DNA from: Desulfocicer vacuolatum DSM 3385
GTDB lineage: Bacteria > Desulfobacterota > Desulfobacteria > Desulfobacterales > Desulfobacteraceae
DNA length: 64,000 bases
Direction of reading: 5' to 3'
NCBI RefSeq assembly: GCF_900176365.1
Contig: NZ_FWXY01000017.1
Span: 1-64,000, forward strand
A program made the translations under genes and the position numbers. Positions 26,914 to 35,626 of the stretch are shown here, piece after piece. Within the stretch, counting starts at the first letter, position 1. The number at the start of each line of letters is the position of its first letter. Below the pieces are notes generated by a model that did not search any database, had not been told where the DNA came from, and saw only the letters and a program-made list of their open reading frames with translations.

Positions 26914-28020
26914 TCAAGATTCCGGGGAGTCTTCAGTTGCCTGCTCAATATCTATGATTTTTTGACCTCCAATATACTCTTTGGTCCGGGTATTGGTGAT
27001 GTTCATCAACTTCAGGGAAATTTCACCCATACGAAGGGCATTGTCCCTGATTTTAATAAGATCTTTATATATGATGGCATCTGGATCACACTCCTCAATG
27101 GCAAAATTGATAAAAAGCTGGATTGCAGCCAGGGGCTGGTTCATTTCATGGCAGATGGCACCGGCTATTTCAAGAACACCCTGGAGTTTTTGTTGATTTA
27201 AAGCTTCCTGTTCCATCTGTTTTCTAAGGGTGATGTTTCTTCCCACTCCACGGAAGCCAAGAAGAAATCCCTCTTCACTGAAAAATGGTCTGCTGCTCAC
27301 CTCTATGATAAGTTTTTTACCATTTTTGTGCGTAAAAGGCAGTTCCCGGGAAATAACAGCGGAAGGAATTTCCAGATCATTTTTTTTGAACTGTGGCCAC
27401 TTTGCAGCATCTGATTCAGGCAAAAAATCATGGATAGATCGTCCCAACAGCTCCTCTGCGCTGTATCCAAGCATCTTTTGGGTAAAGGCATTAGAAAAAG
27501 TATATATGCCCAAAGCGTTGGTTTCCCAAATCCACTCCTCCACGGACTCAACAAGATTTTGACAGCGAGCCTGGGTTTGAAAAAGATCCTTTTCCATCAA
27601 TTTTCGTTCTGTGATATCAAATATGGCACCATCCAGCCATAACAGCTCTCCATCATTTCCGAAAAAACCTTGTCCTTTTTCAAAAACCCATTTGATATTA
27701 CCGTGAATGTCCACCATTCGGTATTCAATTAAAAAGGCCTTTTTCTGTCGGATTTGATTCATAATACCGGTTCGAAGTTTTTCCCTGTCATCGGGATGGA
27801 TAATCATATCAAAGTCATTTTGTCCGGAATCCATAAAGCGGGATGCCGGATAACCGGTGAGTTCTTCAATCTGATCGGAAATATATTCCACTACAAATTG
27901 ATTTTTCATATCATATAAGTCATTTTGCTTTCCTTTATAAATCCCACGGTAAAGAATTCCCGGTATGTTGGAAAGCATTGCATCAAGTTTTTTGTCACTG
28001 GACATTGGGTTGTCTTTCAA
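26914..28020 (-). CDS. PAS-PAS-HisKA protein lacking an ATPase domain
   Basis: A protein of 368 residues. Two PAS/PAC units occur: ISDQIEELTGYPASRF to GAIFDITERK, and FSNAFTQKMLGYSAEELLG to GVGRNITLRKQ. A histidine-kinase dimerisation helix follows, with H-box AGAICHEMNQPLAAIQLF. The protein then ends about 80 residues later without N, G1 or G2 boxes, so it has no visible ATP-binding domain. It could be phosphorylated by another kinase or act as a sensor scaffold; the C-terminus does not look like a frameshift. The start may be the TTG at 28020, with AGGT upstream, or the ATG at 28005. Confidence 0.8.
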   Translation of the reverse strand: MKDNPMSSDKKLDAMLSNIPGILYRGIYKGKQNDLYDMKNQFVVEYISDQIEELTGYPASRFMDSGQNDFDMIIHPDDREKLRTGIMNQIRQKKAFLIEYRMVDIHGNIKWVFEKGQGFFGNDGELLWLDGAIFDITERKLMEKDLFQTQARCQNLVESVEEWIWETNALGIYTFSNAFTQKMLGYSAEELLGRSIHDFLPESDAAKWPQFKKNDLEIPSAVISRELPFTHKNGKKLIIEVSSRPFFSEEGFLLGFRGVGRNITLRKQMEQEALNQQKLQGVLEIAGAICHEMNQPLAAIQLFINFAIEECDPDAIIYKDLIKIRDNALRMGEISLKLMNITNTRTKEYIGGQKIIDIEQATEDSPES

Positions 28021-28304
28021 AGGAGTACCTCTTCAGCTTATTTTTCGAAAAAGTTACGTTCAACTCTTCGCCAAGGAGTCCCCTTCTGAATTTATTATTC
28101 AGGAGAGGCAATTGACTTATCCAAAGAATAGATGATTTGTTGTTGTGCAGATCGCCTGGCAATGGAAGCTGATACTCTAAATACGTGGGAATGCTGTTTT
28201 TTTAAAAGTTTGTTTTTTACAAGTAGAGGTGCCCATGTACGTCTGTTTCTTTAAAACATATTGAAGTATACAAAGAATGTCAATATCTGCTGGAATGCTT
28301 ATGG

Positions 28305-28373
28305 TTGACAAATAAGAGGATATTGCCATAAACTGATAATGGTTCAGTCATTTAATTTGTTTTATTCTATAAT
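28305..28373 (+). promoter_or_regulatory. Possible promoters of the duplicated Cys-rich gene
   Basis: TTGACA at 28305 with TAAACT at 28329 (18-bp spacer) is one candidate, and TATAAT at 28368 gives a second -10. The rest of the 424-bp gap (28021-28444) is AT-rich without a gene I can support. Confidence 0.3.
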
Positions 28374-28444
28374 GGATTTCCACATTGTGATTGTCATGTC
28401 GGCGTATAACAAAACGAGACCTCAGACGATGAAGGAGGAATGCC

Positions 28445-29338
28445 ATGGGAACAATGTTTAAAAAAGACGGAACCCTTAATTTTCCAGACATGGAAGAACA
28501 GGTTCGGCATCAAGCAATTAGAAAAGATCATAAATCTGTTGTCAAATCAGCCTTTTGCCCCCAGGGTCATGATCTTATGAGTTCAGTCAAAATTGACGGG
28601 TATAAAGGAATTCACTTTATTTATCAAGAACAGAAAACCGGCAGAGAAGCAGATATTGTCATCACTGCCGTTGTGGGGGATTGCACCAAAGTTTATCTGA
28701 ATGGAGAACCCTTTCAAAAAGATGAAATCGTAAATGTTCTTTGTCCCACATGCAGGGAGGCGCTGCCCAATCACGGCTTGTGTGAATGCGGTGTCCATGA
28801 TTATCTTTTTTTCCTTGACCAGAAGCTAAGCATGGATTGTGCTCAAACCTTTTGCGCCCGCATTGGGTGTGTCAGTGGCAGTAAACTGCATCTGTCAAGG
28901 GATGACGCCTCTGTGATTGAGCAAATGGAGAGCCATGTCGTTACAGCGGGCTATTGTTCCAACGGTCACAGCCTCATAAGCGATGTTAAAATTGACCAAT
29001 ATCCGGGGATTGGCTTAATTTACAAAAGCCTTGATCAAGAAAAAGAGGCAGAAATTGTTATTTCCGCCACCATTGGAGAAACACACAAAGCAATATTAAA
29101 AGGTGAGGCCTTTGAAAAAGGAGAGGCGGTGAATGTTTGTTGCCCCACATGCCGGGAAGAACTTCCCATTTTATTTGATTGCAGGTGCGGTGCGCCAATT
29201 TATATGTTTTTTCTGGACCGGGATCTGCACTTTAATCGGGGACAGGCTTTTTGTTCAAGGGTCGGTTGTGCGGAAAGCAGTCGTACTTTGTTGTCCAAGC
29301 AGGCCCTGAAAGAGTTCATGGTAACTCAAATTCCTTGA
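28445..29338 (+). CDS. Tandemly duplicated Cys-rich module protein
   Basis: A protein of 297 residues, start ATG 28445 with GGAGG. Two copies of a ~120-residue module are visible. Each starts CPQGHDL or CSNGHSL, then IDGYKGI or IDQYPGI, then a strand-rich EADIVITA or EAEIVISA. A CPTCREALP or CPTCREELP pair, a CECG or CRCG pair, and a final FFLD...FCxRxGC segment follow. The spacing suggests two zinc-ribbon-like sites per copy. I recognise no named family. It is a single gene between the PAS protein and hcp; a redox, metal or nucleic-acid role is open. Confidence 0.7.
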   Translation: MGTMFKKDGTLNFPDMEEQVRHQAIRKDHKSVVKSAFCPQGHDLMSSVKIDGYKGIHFIYQEQKTGREADIVITAVVGDCTKVYLNGEPFQKDEIVNVLCPTCREALPNHGLCECGVHDYLFFLDQKLSMDCAQTFCARIGCVSGSKLHLSRDDASVIEQMESHVVTAGYCSNGHSLISDVKIDQYPGIGLIYKSLDQEKEAEIVISATIGETHKAILKGEAFEKGEAVNVCCPTCREELPILFDCRCGAPIYMFFLDRDLHFNRGQAFCSRVGCAESSRTLLSKQALKEFMVTQIP

Positions 29339-29400
29339 CCTACCTGACCATTTAAACACCATGGTATGCTTAAATGATCCCCCGGGCACTTAAAACAAAA

Positions 29401-29447
29401 CAGGGCAAGCACTTCAATTCAATGAAACACTGAAAGCACTTGCCCTG
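29401..29447 (-). terminator. Terminator of hcp
   Basis: CAGGGCAAG pairs with CTTGCCCTG. On the minus strand the stem is followed by TTTTGTTTT, which suits termination of hcp 18 bases after its stop. Confidence 0.7.
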
Positions 29448-29464
29448 GGAAGGGGGGATGGAAA

Positions 29465-31180
29465 TTATTTTCCCTGCATCATGGCATCAATATCACCCTG
29501 TACATCCCCAATGGGTTTAATATCAAAATTTTCCACCAGCACGTTGAGTACAGTGGGGGAAACAAAGGCTGGAAGAGATGGGCCAAGGCGGATACCTTTC
29601 ACCCCGAGAAAGAGCAGGGCCAGAAGAACCGCCACCGCTTTTTGCTCATACCATCCAATGTCAAAGGAGATGGGCAGGTCATTGATATCTTCCAGCTCAA
29701 AAACTTCTTTGAGTTTCAGGGCGATTACGGCCAGTGAGTAAGAGTCATTGCACTGTCCTGCATCAAGAACCCTGGGAATACCACCGATATCACCAAGATT
29801 GAGCTTGTTGTAGCGATACTTGGCGCATCCTGCCGTGAGTATAATGGTATCTTCAGGTAATTTTTCCGCAACTTCCGTAAAATAACCGCGGCCTTTCTGT
29901 CTGCCGTCACACCCTGCCATGACCACAAAACGTTTCACAGCACCTGATTTAACAGCATCCACAACCTTGTCTGCCAGGGCCATGACCTGATTATGGGCAA
30001 AGCCACCCACGATGGTTCCGGTTTCAATCTCTGTGGGGGGCGCACATTTTTTGGCCACCTCAATGACCTTGGAAAAATCTTTGGCCTTTCCATCTTCACG
30101 CTCCGCCACATGGATCAAACCGGGATAAGCCACCACCCCTGTGGTGAAAATGCGATTTTTATATGTATTTTTGTTTTTTATGGGGATAATGCAGTTGGTG
30201 GTCATCAAAATGGCGCCGTTAAAGGTTTCAAAATCCTCATTTTGTTTCCACCAGGAGCTGCCGTAGTTCCCCTTTAAATGTTCATATTTCTTAAAAGCAG
30301 GATAATAATTGGCAGGCAGCATCTCTCCATGGGTGTACACATCCACCCCTGTGCCCTGGGTCTGTTTTAACAGCTCTTCCATGTCTTTTAAATCATGGCC
30401 GCTGATGAGGATACCGGGTTTGTCCCCCACACCGATGTTGACCTCGGATATTTCCGGGTTACCATAGGCCGTGGTATTGGCTTCATCCAGGGCAGCCATG
30501 GTGGAAACAGAGCATTCTCCGGCCTTCATCACCATACCCACCATCTCGTCCACAGAAAGATCTTCTGTGGTGGAAACCAGGGCTTTAATGATAAAATCGT
30601 AAATTTCATCCTTTTCCACACCCAGCACTGCGGCATGGTCTGCATAGGCGGCAATGCCCTTAATACCGAGAATTAACAGTTCCCGAAGAGATCGGACATC
30701 TTCGTTTTCCGTGGCAAGGATTCCCACGGTTTTGGCCTTTGCCTGGTAATCAGAGCCACCATTGCCCATCCACAGGGCAGACTCATGCATCACTGTTTCT
30801 CTGGCCGCTTCCGGGGCCTGGGCAAACATCCCCACAATTTTTTGCCACAATGAGGTTTTGGGGGCACCTGGAGCCAATGCGTCAAATTTATTTTTCAGCT
30901 CTTTTTTAAGGGCCAAAGATTGATCTATCCAGTGGGTCAGGCTGGTATCATCAAAATTGGCATTGGTGATGGTGGTAAAAAGAGCCTTGGAGATAAAGCG
31001 TCCCACATCATACCCCACTTCAGCGCCTTGTTCCTTGAGACCCTGGGACAGAACGGCGATGCCCTTGAGGTTATAGATCAACAGATCCTGAAGATTGGAT
31101 GTGGTTTCTTCTTTCCCACATACGCCTTTTATTGTACAGCCTTTTCCTTTTGCGGTTTCCTGGCATTGAAAACAAAACAT
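29465..31180 (-). CDS. hcp: Hybrid cluster protein (hydroxylamine reductase)
   Basis: About 571 residues from ATG 31180, with GGAGG seven bases upstream; a longer frame to 31216 is not needed. The N-terminal [13 protein letters not shown] then GVC gives the C-x2-C-x8-C-x5-C pattern of anaerobe-type proteins that bind a [4Fe-4S] cluster. Hybrid-cluster ligand regions are present: [47 protein letters not shown]. It reduces hydroxylamine or, more likely in vivo, NO or S-nitrosothiols during nitrosative stress. An FNR/DNR-type palindrome lies about 75 bp upstream. Confidence 0.96.
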   Translation of the reverse strand: MFCFQCQETAKGKGCTIKGVCGKEETTSNLQDLLIYNLKGIAVLSQGLKEQGAEVGYDVGRFISKALFTTITNANFDDTSLTHWIDQSLALKKELKNKFDALAPGAPKTSLWQKIVGMFAQAPEAARETVMHESALWMGNGGSDYQAKAKTVGILATENEDVRSLRELLILGIKGIAAYADHAAVLGVEKDEIYDFIIKALVSTTEDLSVDEMVGMVMKAGECSVSTMAALDEANTTAYGNPEISEVNIGVGDKPGILISGHDLKDMEELLKQTQGTGVDVYTHGEMLPANYYPAFKKYEHLKGNYGSSWWKQNEDFETFNGAILMTTNCIIPIKNKNTYKNRIFTTGVVAYPGLIHVAEREDGKAKDFSKVIEVAKKCAPPTEIETGTIVGGFAHNQVMALADKVVDAVKSGAVKRFVVMAGCDGRQKGRGYFTEVAEKLPEDTIILTAGCAKYRYNKLNLGDIGGIPRVLDAGQCNDSYSLAVIALKLKEVFELEDINDLPISFDIGWYEQKAVAVLLALLFLGVKGIRLGPSLPAFVSPTVLNVLVENFDIKPIGDVQGDIDAMMQGK

Positions 31181-31255
31181 ATTGACACCTCCGTTTAGGT
31201 TTGGGGTTATTTTCATTTATGGTTTTTAATATATCCCCTGGGAAGGATCATTTCC

Positions 31256-31269
31256 TTGATCTGGATCAA
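31256..31269 (-). promoter_or_regulatory. FNR/DNR-type box upstream of hcp
   Basis: TTGATCTGGATCAA is a perfect match to the TTGAT-N4-ATCAA consensus of the CRP/FNR family. On the minus strand TATATT (about 31230-31235) lies about 27 bp downstream of the box centre, close to a class II activator arrangement. A regulator sensing NO or low oxygen is likely. Confidence 0.75.
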
Positions 31270-31287
31270 GTTTGTTTATTTTTTTAT

Positions 31288-31450
31288 AACGAGCACGTCC
31301 TGTGGGACACAACAAATATAGGGTCGTAGACGCGGAGCCAAATGGTATTATACCGCCGCCCCCCCGATGGGCAATGGGCCCGGACCGGAACTGTAGACAG
31401 CTCAATTGTCCGGTTCCTATTACCCATCGGGGGGGGCGGCTCTGCTGAGG
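31288..31450. repeat. A repeat (inverted)
   Basis: It contains GTCCTGTGGGACACAAC, CGTAGACGCGGAGCC, and the hairpin 31355-31440 with arms GCCGCCCCCCCGATGGG and CCCATCGGGGGGGGCGGC. It stands between hcp and MITE C2. No gene is seen in 31181-31701. Confidence 0.82.
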
Positions 31451-31477
31451 TTGCCCTGAAATTTTATTTTCTAATAA

Positions 31478-31661
31478 CTCAACTTTCGGGCTTCATTTCA
31501 AAGCCAGCATTTTTAAATGTACCGATGGGCTCAATGTGCCGACGGGGTCAGGCTTTTGTTATTGATGTTATCGACCAAGGCCTTTGCCAACGAAAAAAGT
31601 CTCGATAATGTCAATAACGAAAGCCTGACCCTACCACGAAATGCGAACACCGAAAGTTGAG
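31478..31661. mobile_element. MITE C, copy 2 (184 bp)
   Basis: The same terminal inverted repeats (CTCAACTTTCGG/CCGAAAGTTGAG), with a perfect 7-bp duplication, CTAATAA, at 31471-31477 and 31662-31668. The interior matches copy 1 except for two fewer 9-bp units. It is inserted between an A repeat and a short B fragment (ATCTGCCCATGGCAG, near 31672-31690). Confidence 0.88.
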
Positions 31662-31701
31662 CTAATAAAAACTGCCATGGGCAGATCTTATTCTCTCTAC
31701 A

Positions 31702-32649
31702 CTATCGCCGGGTTTTAAACCTTGCCTCGCCAGCTTCAAGCTGGTCAAGAATTTCCAGATAAGTGGTGTAACGTTCCTGGGAAATTTTTCCTTCCTGGAG
31801 CAATGTTGAGACGCTGCACCCGGGTTCGGTGCGGTGACGGCAGTCCCGGAAACGACAGGGCGTTTCCATGGCCTGTTCAAATCCCGGAAAATATCCCGCA
31901 AGATCCCGGGGGGAAACATCCACCAGTCCAAACTCGTTGAATCCGGGGGTATCCACAAGTTCTCCACCGCCTTTAAGTGTATGAAGGGTGGAAACAGTGG
32001 TGGTATTGCATCCTCTGTTCCCTGCTTCAAAAAGCTCCCCCACCCTTAGATCCAGTTCCGGGCAAATGGCATTGAGCAAGGAACTTTTACCCACCCCTGT
32101 GATGCCCACAAAAAAGCTGCGAAATCCCTGAGCCATGAACTCTTCCAGCGCATCAAGACCCTGGCCTGTCACAGCACTCACCACAAAAACATCCACAATA
32201 TCCTTATAAATGGCGCAGGTCTCGGCAATGAATTTTTCAGATTCTTTAAGATCCCCCTTATTGATCACCAGCACAGGCAGCAGATCAGATTCCCTTGCTG
32301 TTACCATGGCCTGGTCAATGTAGCCCGGGGTGGGGGACGGCAGATGTGCCACCACCACACAAAGCACATCCAGGTTGGCCCCCACAATTCGAACACTGCC
32401 CCGGGAATCCCTTCGGCGCAGCTCTGTTCTGCGTGGCAATCGTGTGAGACGCGGCTCCTGCACAAGCACGTTGTCACCCACCACATGGCCTGCACGCCTT
32501 TTTATCTTTACCATCCGCCTTTCTCCGGATTCAAACAAAATATCCACGGCAATACCGTGGTGGGCTACAATTACGCCCTTTTGCTCCGGCGCAGAACAGG
32601 AAGTCCCCCCGACATTATCTCTTGATTTTTTTTTTTTCTTATTTTTCAA
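31702..32649 (-). CDS. rsgA: Ribosome small-subunit biogenesis GTPase RsgA
   Basis: A protein of 315 residues. An OB-type N-terminal domain is followed by a circularly permuted GTPase: G4 NKGD comes before the P-loop GITGVGKSSLLNA, then DTPGFNEFG. A C-terminal zinc site follows, CRFRDCRHRTEPGC. RsgA helps late maturation of the 30S subunit. The N-terminus is very lysine-rich (KNKKKKKSR). It is transcribed alone, and its 3' side is bounded by a B fragment and MITE C2. Confidence 0.95.
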   Translation of the reverse strand: MKNKKKKKSRDNVGGTSCSAPEQKGVIVAHHGIAVDILFESGERRMVKIKRRAGHVVGDNVLVQEPRLTRLPRRTELRRRDSRGSVRIVGANLDVLCVVVAHLPSPTPGYIDQAMVTARESDLLPVLVINKGDLKESEKFIAETCAIYKDIVDVFVVSAVTGQGLDALEEFMAQGFRSFFVGITGVGKSSLLNAICPELDLRVGELFEAGNRGCNTTTVSTLHTLKGGGELVDTPGFNEFGLVDVSPRDLAGYFPGFEQAMETPCRFRDCRHRTEPGCSVSTLLQEGKISQERYTTYLEILDQLEAGEARFKTRR

Positions 32650-32730
32650 ACGTTATATCTCCTTTCTGCTGATTAAGGCCATTTGTGTCAAAGAATAAGC
32701 AGTCTGCTTGTCTTTTTTTCCGGCTTCTGC

Positions 32731-32798
32731 GTTGTTGCCCCTTCCCATGCATAAAGAACCACTATGTATGGAACGGCCCGCCTTGAATATGAATAAAA
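32731..32798 (+). repeat. Repeat D, copy 1
   Basis: CTTCCCATGCATAAAGAACC followed by ACTATGTATGGAACGG, then CGCCTTGAAT and AATAAAAA, matches the reverse complement of 57618-57684. It is partly palindromic. The gap 32650-32905 has no gene I can support. Confidence 0.6.
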
Positions 32799-32905
32799 AT
32801 CCTACGCAGCCCGGTAATAGCCTAAACAAAAATCAACGGGGATGTTTAAACACCTTTTTCCCATTCCATGGACAGCTTTTTTTTATTCTCGTTGCAACCA
32901 TTGCT

Positions 32906-34699
32906 TTACTGCCCTGGCTCAGATTGTAATTTAATCTTCGAATTTGAAATATGATGTACAGAGGCCAGAACATGAAGCAACACAGGATCGTCTATCCCTT
33001 TAAATTGCGATTCAAAGGATCGACATACTTTTAAATCACCTTTTAAATGGCAATACACAGCATCGGAAATCACAATTTCCTCCCCCAGAGCTGTCCCTTG
33101 AATACGACTTGTGAGGTTAACGGCAGAGCCCACAATGCCATATTTTTTCCGGGTCTCAGACCCCAGGTTTCCCACAATAACCGGTCCCATGTGGACACCA
33201 ATGCCCATGTGTATTTCAGGAATTCCTTTTGCTTTGACATCACGGTTGAATTCAATCATCTGCTGCTGCATTTTAACTGCGCACCGGATGGCATTTTGAA
33301 GGGTGTCCACCATGCTTTTTTCCGCTAATGAAGAACTGCCGGGCTCAAAAAACACCAGAATACCATCCCCCAGGAAATCAACAATAATACCCTTGTGAAT
33401 ATCAATGATTTCAATAATCAGAGAAAAATAGGCGTTCAACAGATCAATGGTGGTTTCAGGACTCAAACCTTCTGCCATGCGGGTAAATCCCCGAATGTCC
33501 GACATCATCACCACCACCTCTTTTCTGACACCTCCCAGTTGACCGGCATCGGGTTGCTGCATCAATTGCCGGGCAAACTCCGGATCCACATAGCGACCAA
33601 AGGAATTACGAATAAAATCGCGTTCCTTAAGCCCCTCCACCATGGCATTAAAATTTTCAACAAGCATACCCATCTCATCCCGACTGCTGATATGGATGGG
33701 CTCCCCATACTCCCCCCGTGCCACATGCCTCGCCTGTATACAAAGACGCCGGATATTTGTTGTGAGCTTTAACCCATGGGTACGTATCAGAAAAATAACA
33801 AGGCAGATGATAAACACCCCGCTCATGCCAAACAGATTACGATATTGAATAATGGGCTTTAAAATATCCTCCCCCCGGCCATAGATGATGATGGTCCATG
33901 GCACATTATCCAATTTGTAAAATCCTGCAATGAGTTGTGGGGGGTGCCCCTCACCTGCCACGGTTCCATGAGCTTTGTCTTCCAGAGATTTCAAAATCGC
34001 AAGCTCCAGCGGATCATTGGAATCCCCCAGAAAATTACGTCCAACCATGGTAGAATCGGTGTGAAAAAGAAATTTTTGATGACTGTCCACAATGCAGGCC
34101 ATACCATGCCTGAACCATTCCATACGATCCAGGTGAAGATCATCCATAAGGGCTGAAAATCGCATGGTCAATTCAAGGCGGCCCACCATTTGTTTCTGAT
34201 CATCCAGAAGATTCAGCAAAAGTGTAAAGGTGGTCCCTGCGGCATCGGCATCATATTCAGGATGAGACACAGCCACCACACGGCTGTGGCGATATGCCCT
34301 CATCTGCTTCCAGGGCATACCGGTGAATGTCTTCATGGGCAACGGGCTTTTTTTTCCGGCATAGCTAAAGGTGACCTTCACCACTCCGTCCAGATCTTCC
34401 AGAGCCAGGGTCACCATCTCATTAAAAAGGGGAGACTGACCACTGGGAATGGTTTTGTACATCAGTTCAATGAGTTCAACAGGCCTGAGCATACGCATTT
34501 CAATGAGATGGGCCGCCCGCTGGAGTTTCAATACAGCAGATTCTTTCCACTGTTCAATCATGGCATCCCGGGTATATAAAAAACTGGCAACACCCCAGAT
34601 CAAAATAATGGAGAACACCGGCAGCAAGACAAAAACAAACAATCGGCCCTGGAGAGTGTTCAACTTTGACACAGTACCCGTTTTCACTCTATACCCCAT
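32906..34699 (-). CDS. Membrane sensor class III adenylate/guanylate cyclase
   Basis: A protein of 597 residues. An N-terminal membrane helix (FVFVLLPVFSIILIWGVASF), a long extracytoplasmic Cache-like sensor region, and a second helix (SGVFIICLVIFLI) are followed by a HAMP linker and a C-terminal cyclase domain. Catalytic features are VVMMSDIRGFTRMA and VDFLGDGILVFF, which hold the two metal aspartates, and YGIVGSAVNLTSRIQ with the transition-state Asn and Arg. It should make cyclic nucleotide in response to a periplasmic signal. Its start overlaps the 3' end of sfsA by 11 bp, so the two are probably co-transcribed. Confidence 0.9.
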   Translation of the reverse strand: MGYRVKTGTVSKLNTLQGRLFVFVLLPVFSIILIWGVASFLYTRDAMIEQWKESAVLKLQRAAHLIEMRMLRPVELIELMYKTIPSGQSPLFNEMVTLALEDLDGVVKVTFSYAGKKSPLPMKTFTGMPWKQMRAYRHSRVVAVSHPEYDADAAGTTFTLLLNLLDDQKQMVGRLELTMRFSALMDDLHLDRMEWFRHGMACIVDSHQKFLFHTDSTMVGRNFLGDSNDPLELAILKSLEDKAHGTVAGEGHPPQLIAGFYKLDNVPWTIIIYGRGEDILKPIIQYRNLFGMSGVFIICLVIFLIRTHGLKLTTNIRRLCIQARHVARGEYGEPIHISSRDEMGMLVENFNAMVEGLKERDFIRNSFGRYVDPEFARQLMQQPDAGQLGGVRKEVVVMMSDIRGFTRMAEGLSPETTIDLLNAYFSLIIEIIDIHKGIIVDFLGDGILVFFEPGSSSLAEKSMVDTLQNAIRCAVKMQQQMIEFNRDVKAKGIPEIHMGIGVHMGPVIVGNLGSETRKKYGIVGSAVNLTSRIQGTALGEEIVISDAVYCHLKGDLKVCRSFESQFKGIDDPVLLHVLASVHHISNSKIKLQSEPGQ

Positions 34700-35438
34700 T
34701 TTTTAGACCTGAAATGTGGGACAAAGGGGCGAGCGTCACGGGTAGAGCGCCCCCCATGGAAATCATCTCCCGGGTCATCACAGCACTTCTGGCAATCACT
34801 TCCACACCGTTTTCAACCACCCGGACCAGAGCATCGGCATACACCGGATCAATGTCTGCAGCAGGCGTAAAACTATTGGCATCCATGCGCTGAACCAAAA
34901 AGAAAATAACTCCCCTGTGGCCTTGGGCAACCAGACGTTCCAGCTCAAAAAGGTGCTTTTGACCCCGGGTGGTCACCGCATCGGGAAACCGGGCCACCCC
35001 CTCCTCCACCAATGTGCAGTTTTTAACCTCCACGTAGCATTTTTCCCCATGCTCTCCGGTGAGCAGTATATCAAGCCGGGTATGTTCACCGGTTTTAATT
35101 TCCGGCTTAAACTGAGAGTAACCCGATAATTCCGGCACAAGCCCCTGGGCAATGGAGGCCGTCACAAGTTTGTTGGGTATCAGGGTATTGATACCAATGA
35201 GGGTGGTGGGCATCTCCATGAGTTCCCAGGTATATTTAAGTTTTCTTTTGGGATTATCACTTTTGGAAAGATAGACCCGTCGCCCGGGCTCACAACAGCC
35301 CCGCATGGAGCCTGAATTGGGGCAATGGGCCGTGACCATGGTTCCATCGGTCAATATGACATCCGCCAGAAATCGTTTATATCGTTTCACCAGCACCCCT
35401 TCAATTAAAGGGGGCAGTGGGTGGCCTTTATAAGTCAT
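34689..35438 (-). CDS. sfsA: SfsA family protein
   Basis: About 249 residues from ATG 35438. The longer frame to 35510 begins inside a B repeat and has no ribosome site, while GGAAGA precedes 35438. Family blocks: GVLVKRYKRFLADVIL, VTAHCPNSGSMRGC, VYVSK-like VYLSKSDNPKRKLKYTWE, YVEVKNCTLVEEG, ARFPDAVTTRGQKHL, FFLVQRMDANSFTPA. The fold includes an OB domain and a nuclease-like domain. The cellular role is uncertain; the name comes from sugar fermentation stimulation in E. coli. The cyclase gene overlaps its stop. Confidence 0.93.
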   Translation of the reverse strand: MTYKGHPLPPLIEGVLVKRYKRFLADVILTDGTMVTAHCPNSGSMRGCCEPGRRVYLSKSDNPKRKLKYTWELMEMPTTLIGINTLIPNKLVTASIAQGLVPELSGYSQFKPEIKTGEHTRLDILLTGEHGEKCYVEVKNCTLVEEGVARFPDAVTTRGQKHLFELERLVAQGHRGVIFFLVQRMDANSFTPAADIDPVYADALVRVVENGVEVIARSAVMTREMISMGGALPVTLAPLSHISGLKNGV

Positions 35439-35456
35439 GGCAGTTCTTCCTTGTTT

Positions 35457-35580
35457 TATATGAAATACTCCGCAAACCGGGGGGGGTATTTCAAACTTTG
35501 TTGTGGGCAAAGCCGTATCAGAATACGGTCCGGGACCATTGCCCGTCGGGGGGACGGCGGCATAATGCCATTTTCTCTAT
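35457..35580. repeat. B repeat joined to the right part of an A repeat
   Basis: TATATGAAATACTCCGC starts a B unit. At GAATACGGTCCGGGACC it passes into the A hairpin's right arm (ATTGCCCGTCGGGG) and tail. GGTCCGGGACC is shared by both families at the junction. Confidence 0.75.
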
Positions 35581-35626
35581 TCGGACAGTTGTATGGATAT
35601 CAATATCACCGAACCGGAAAAGCAGA

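Noticed and set aside
32708-32929. 73-codon frame between rsgA and the cyclase
   Set aside because: It covers repeat D and has no ribosome site or similarity.
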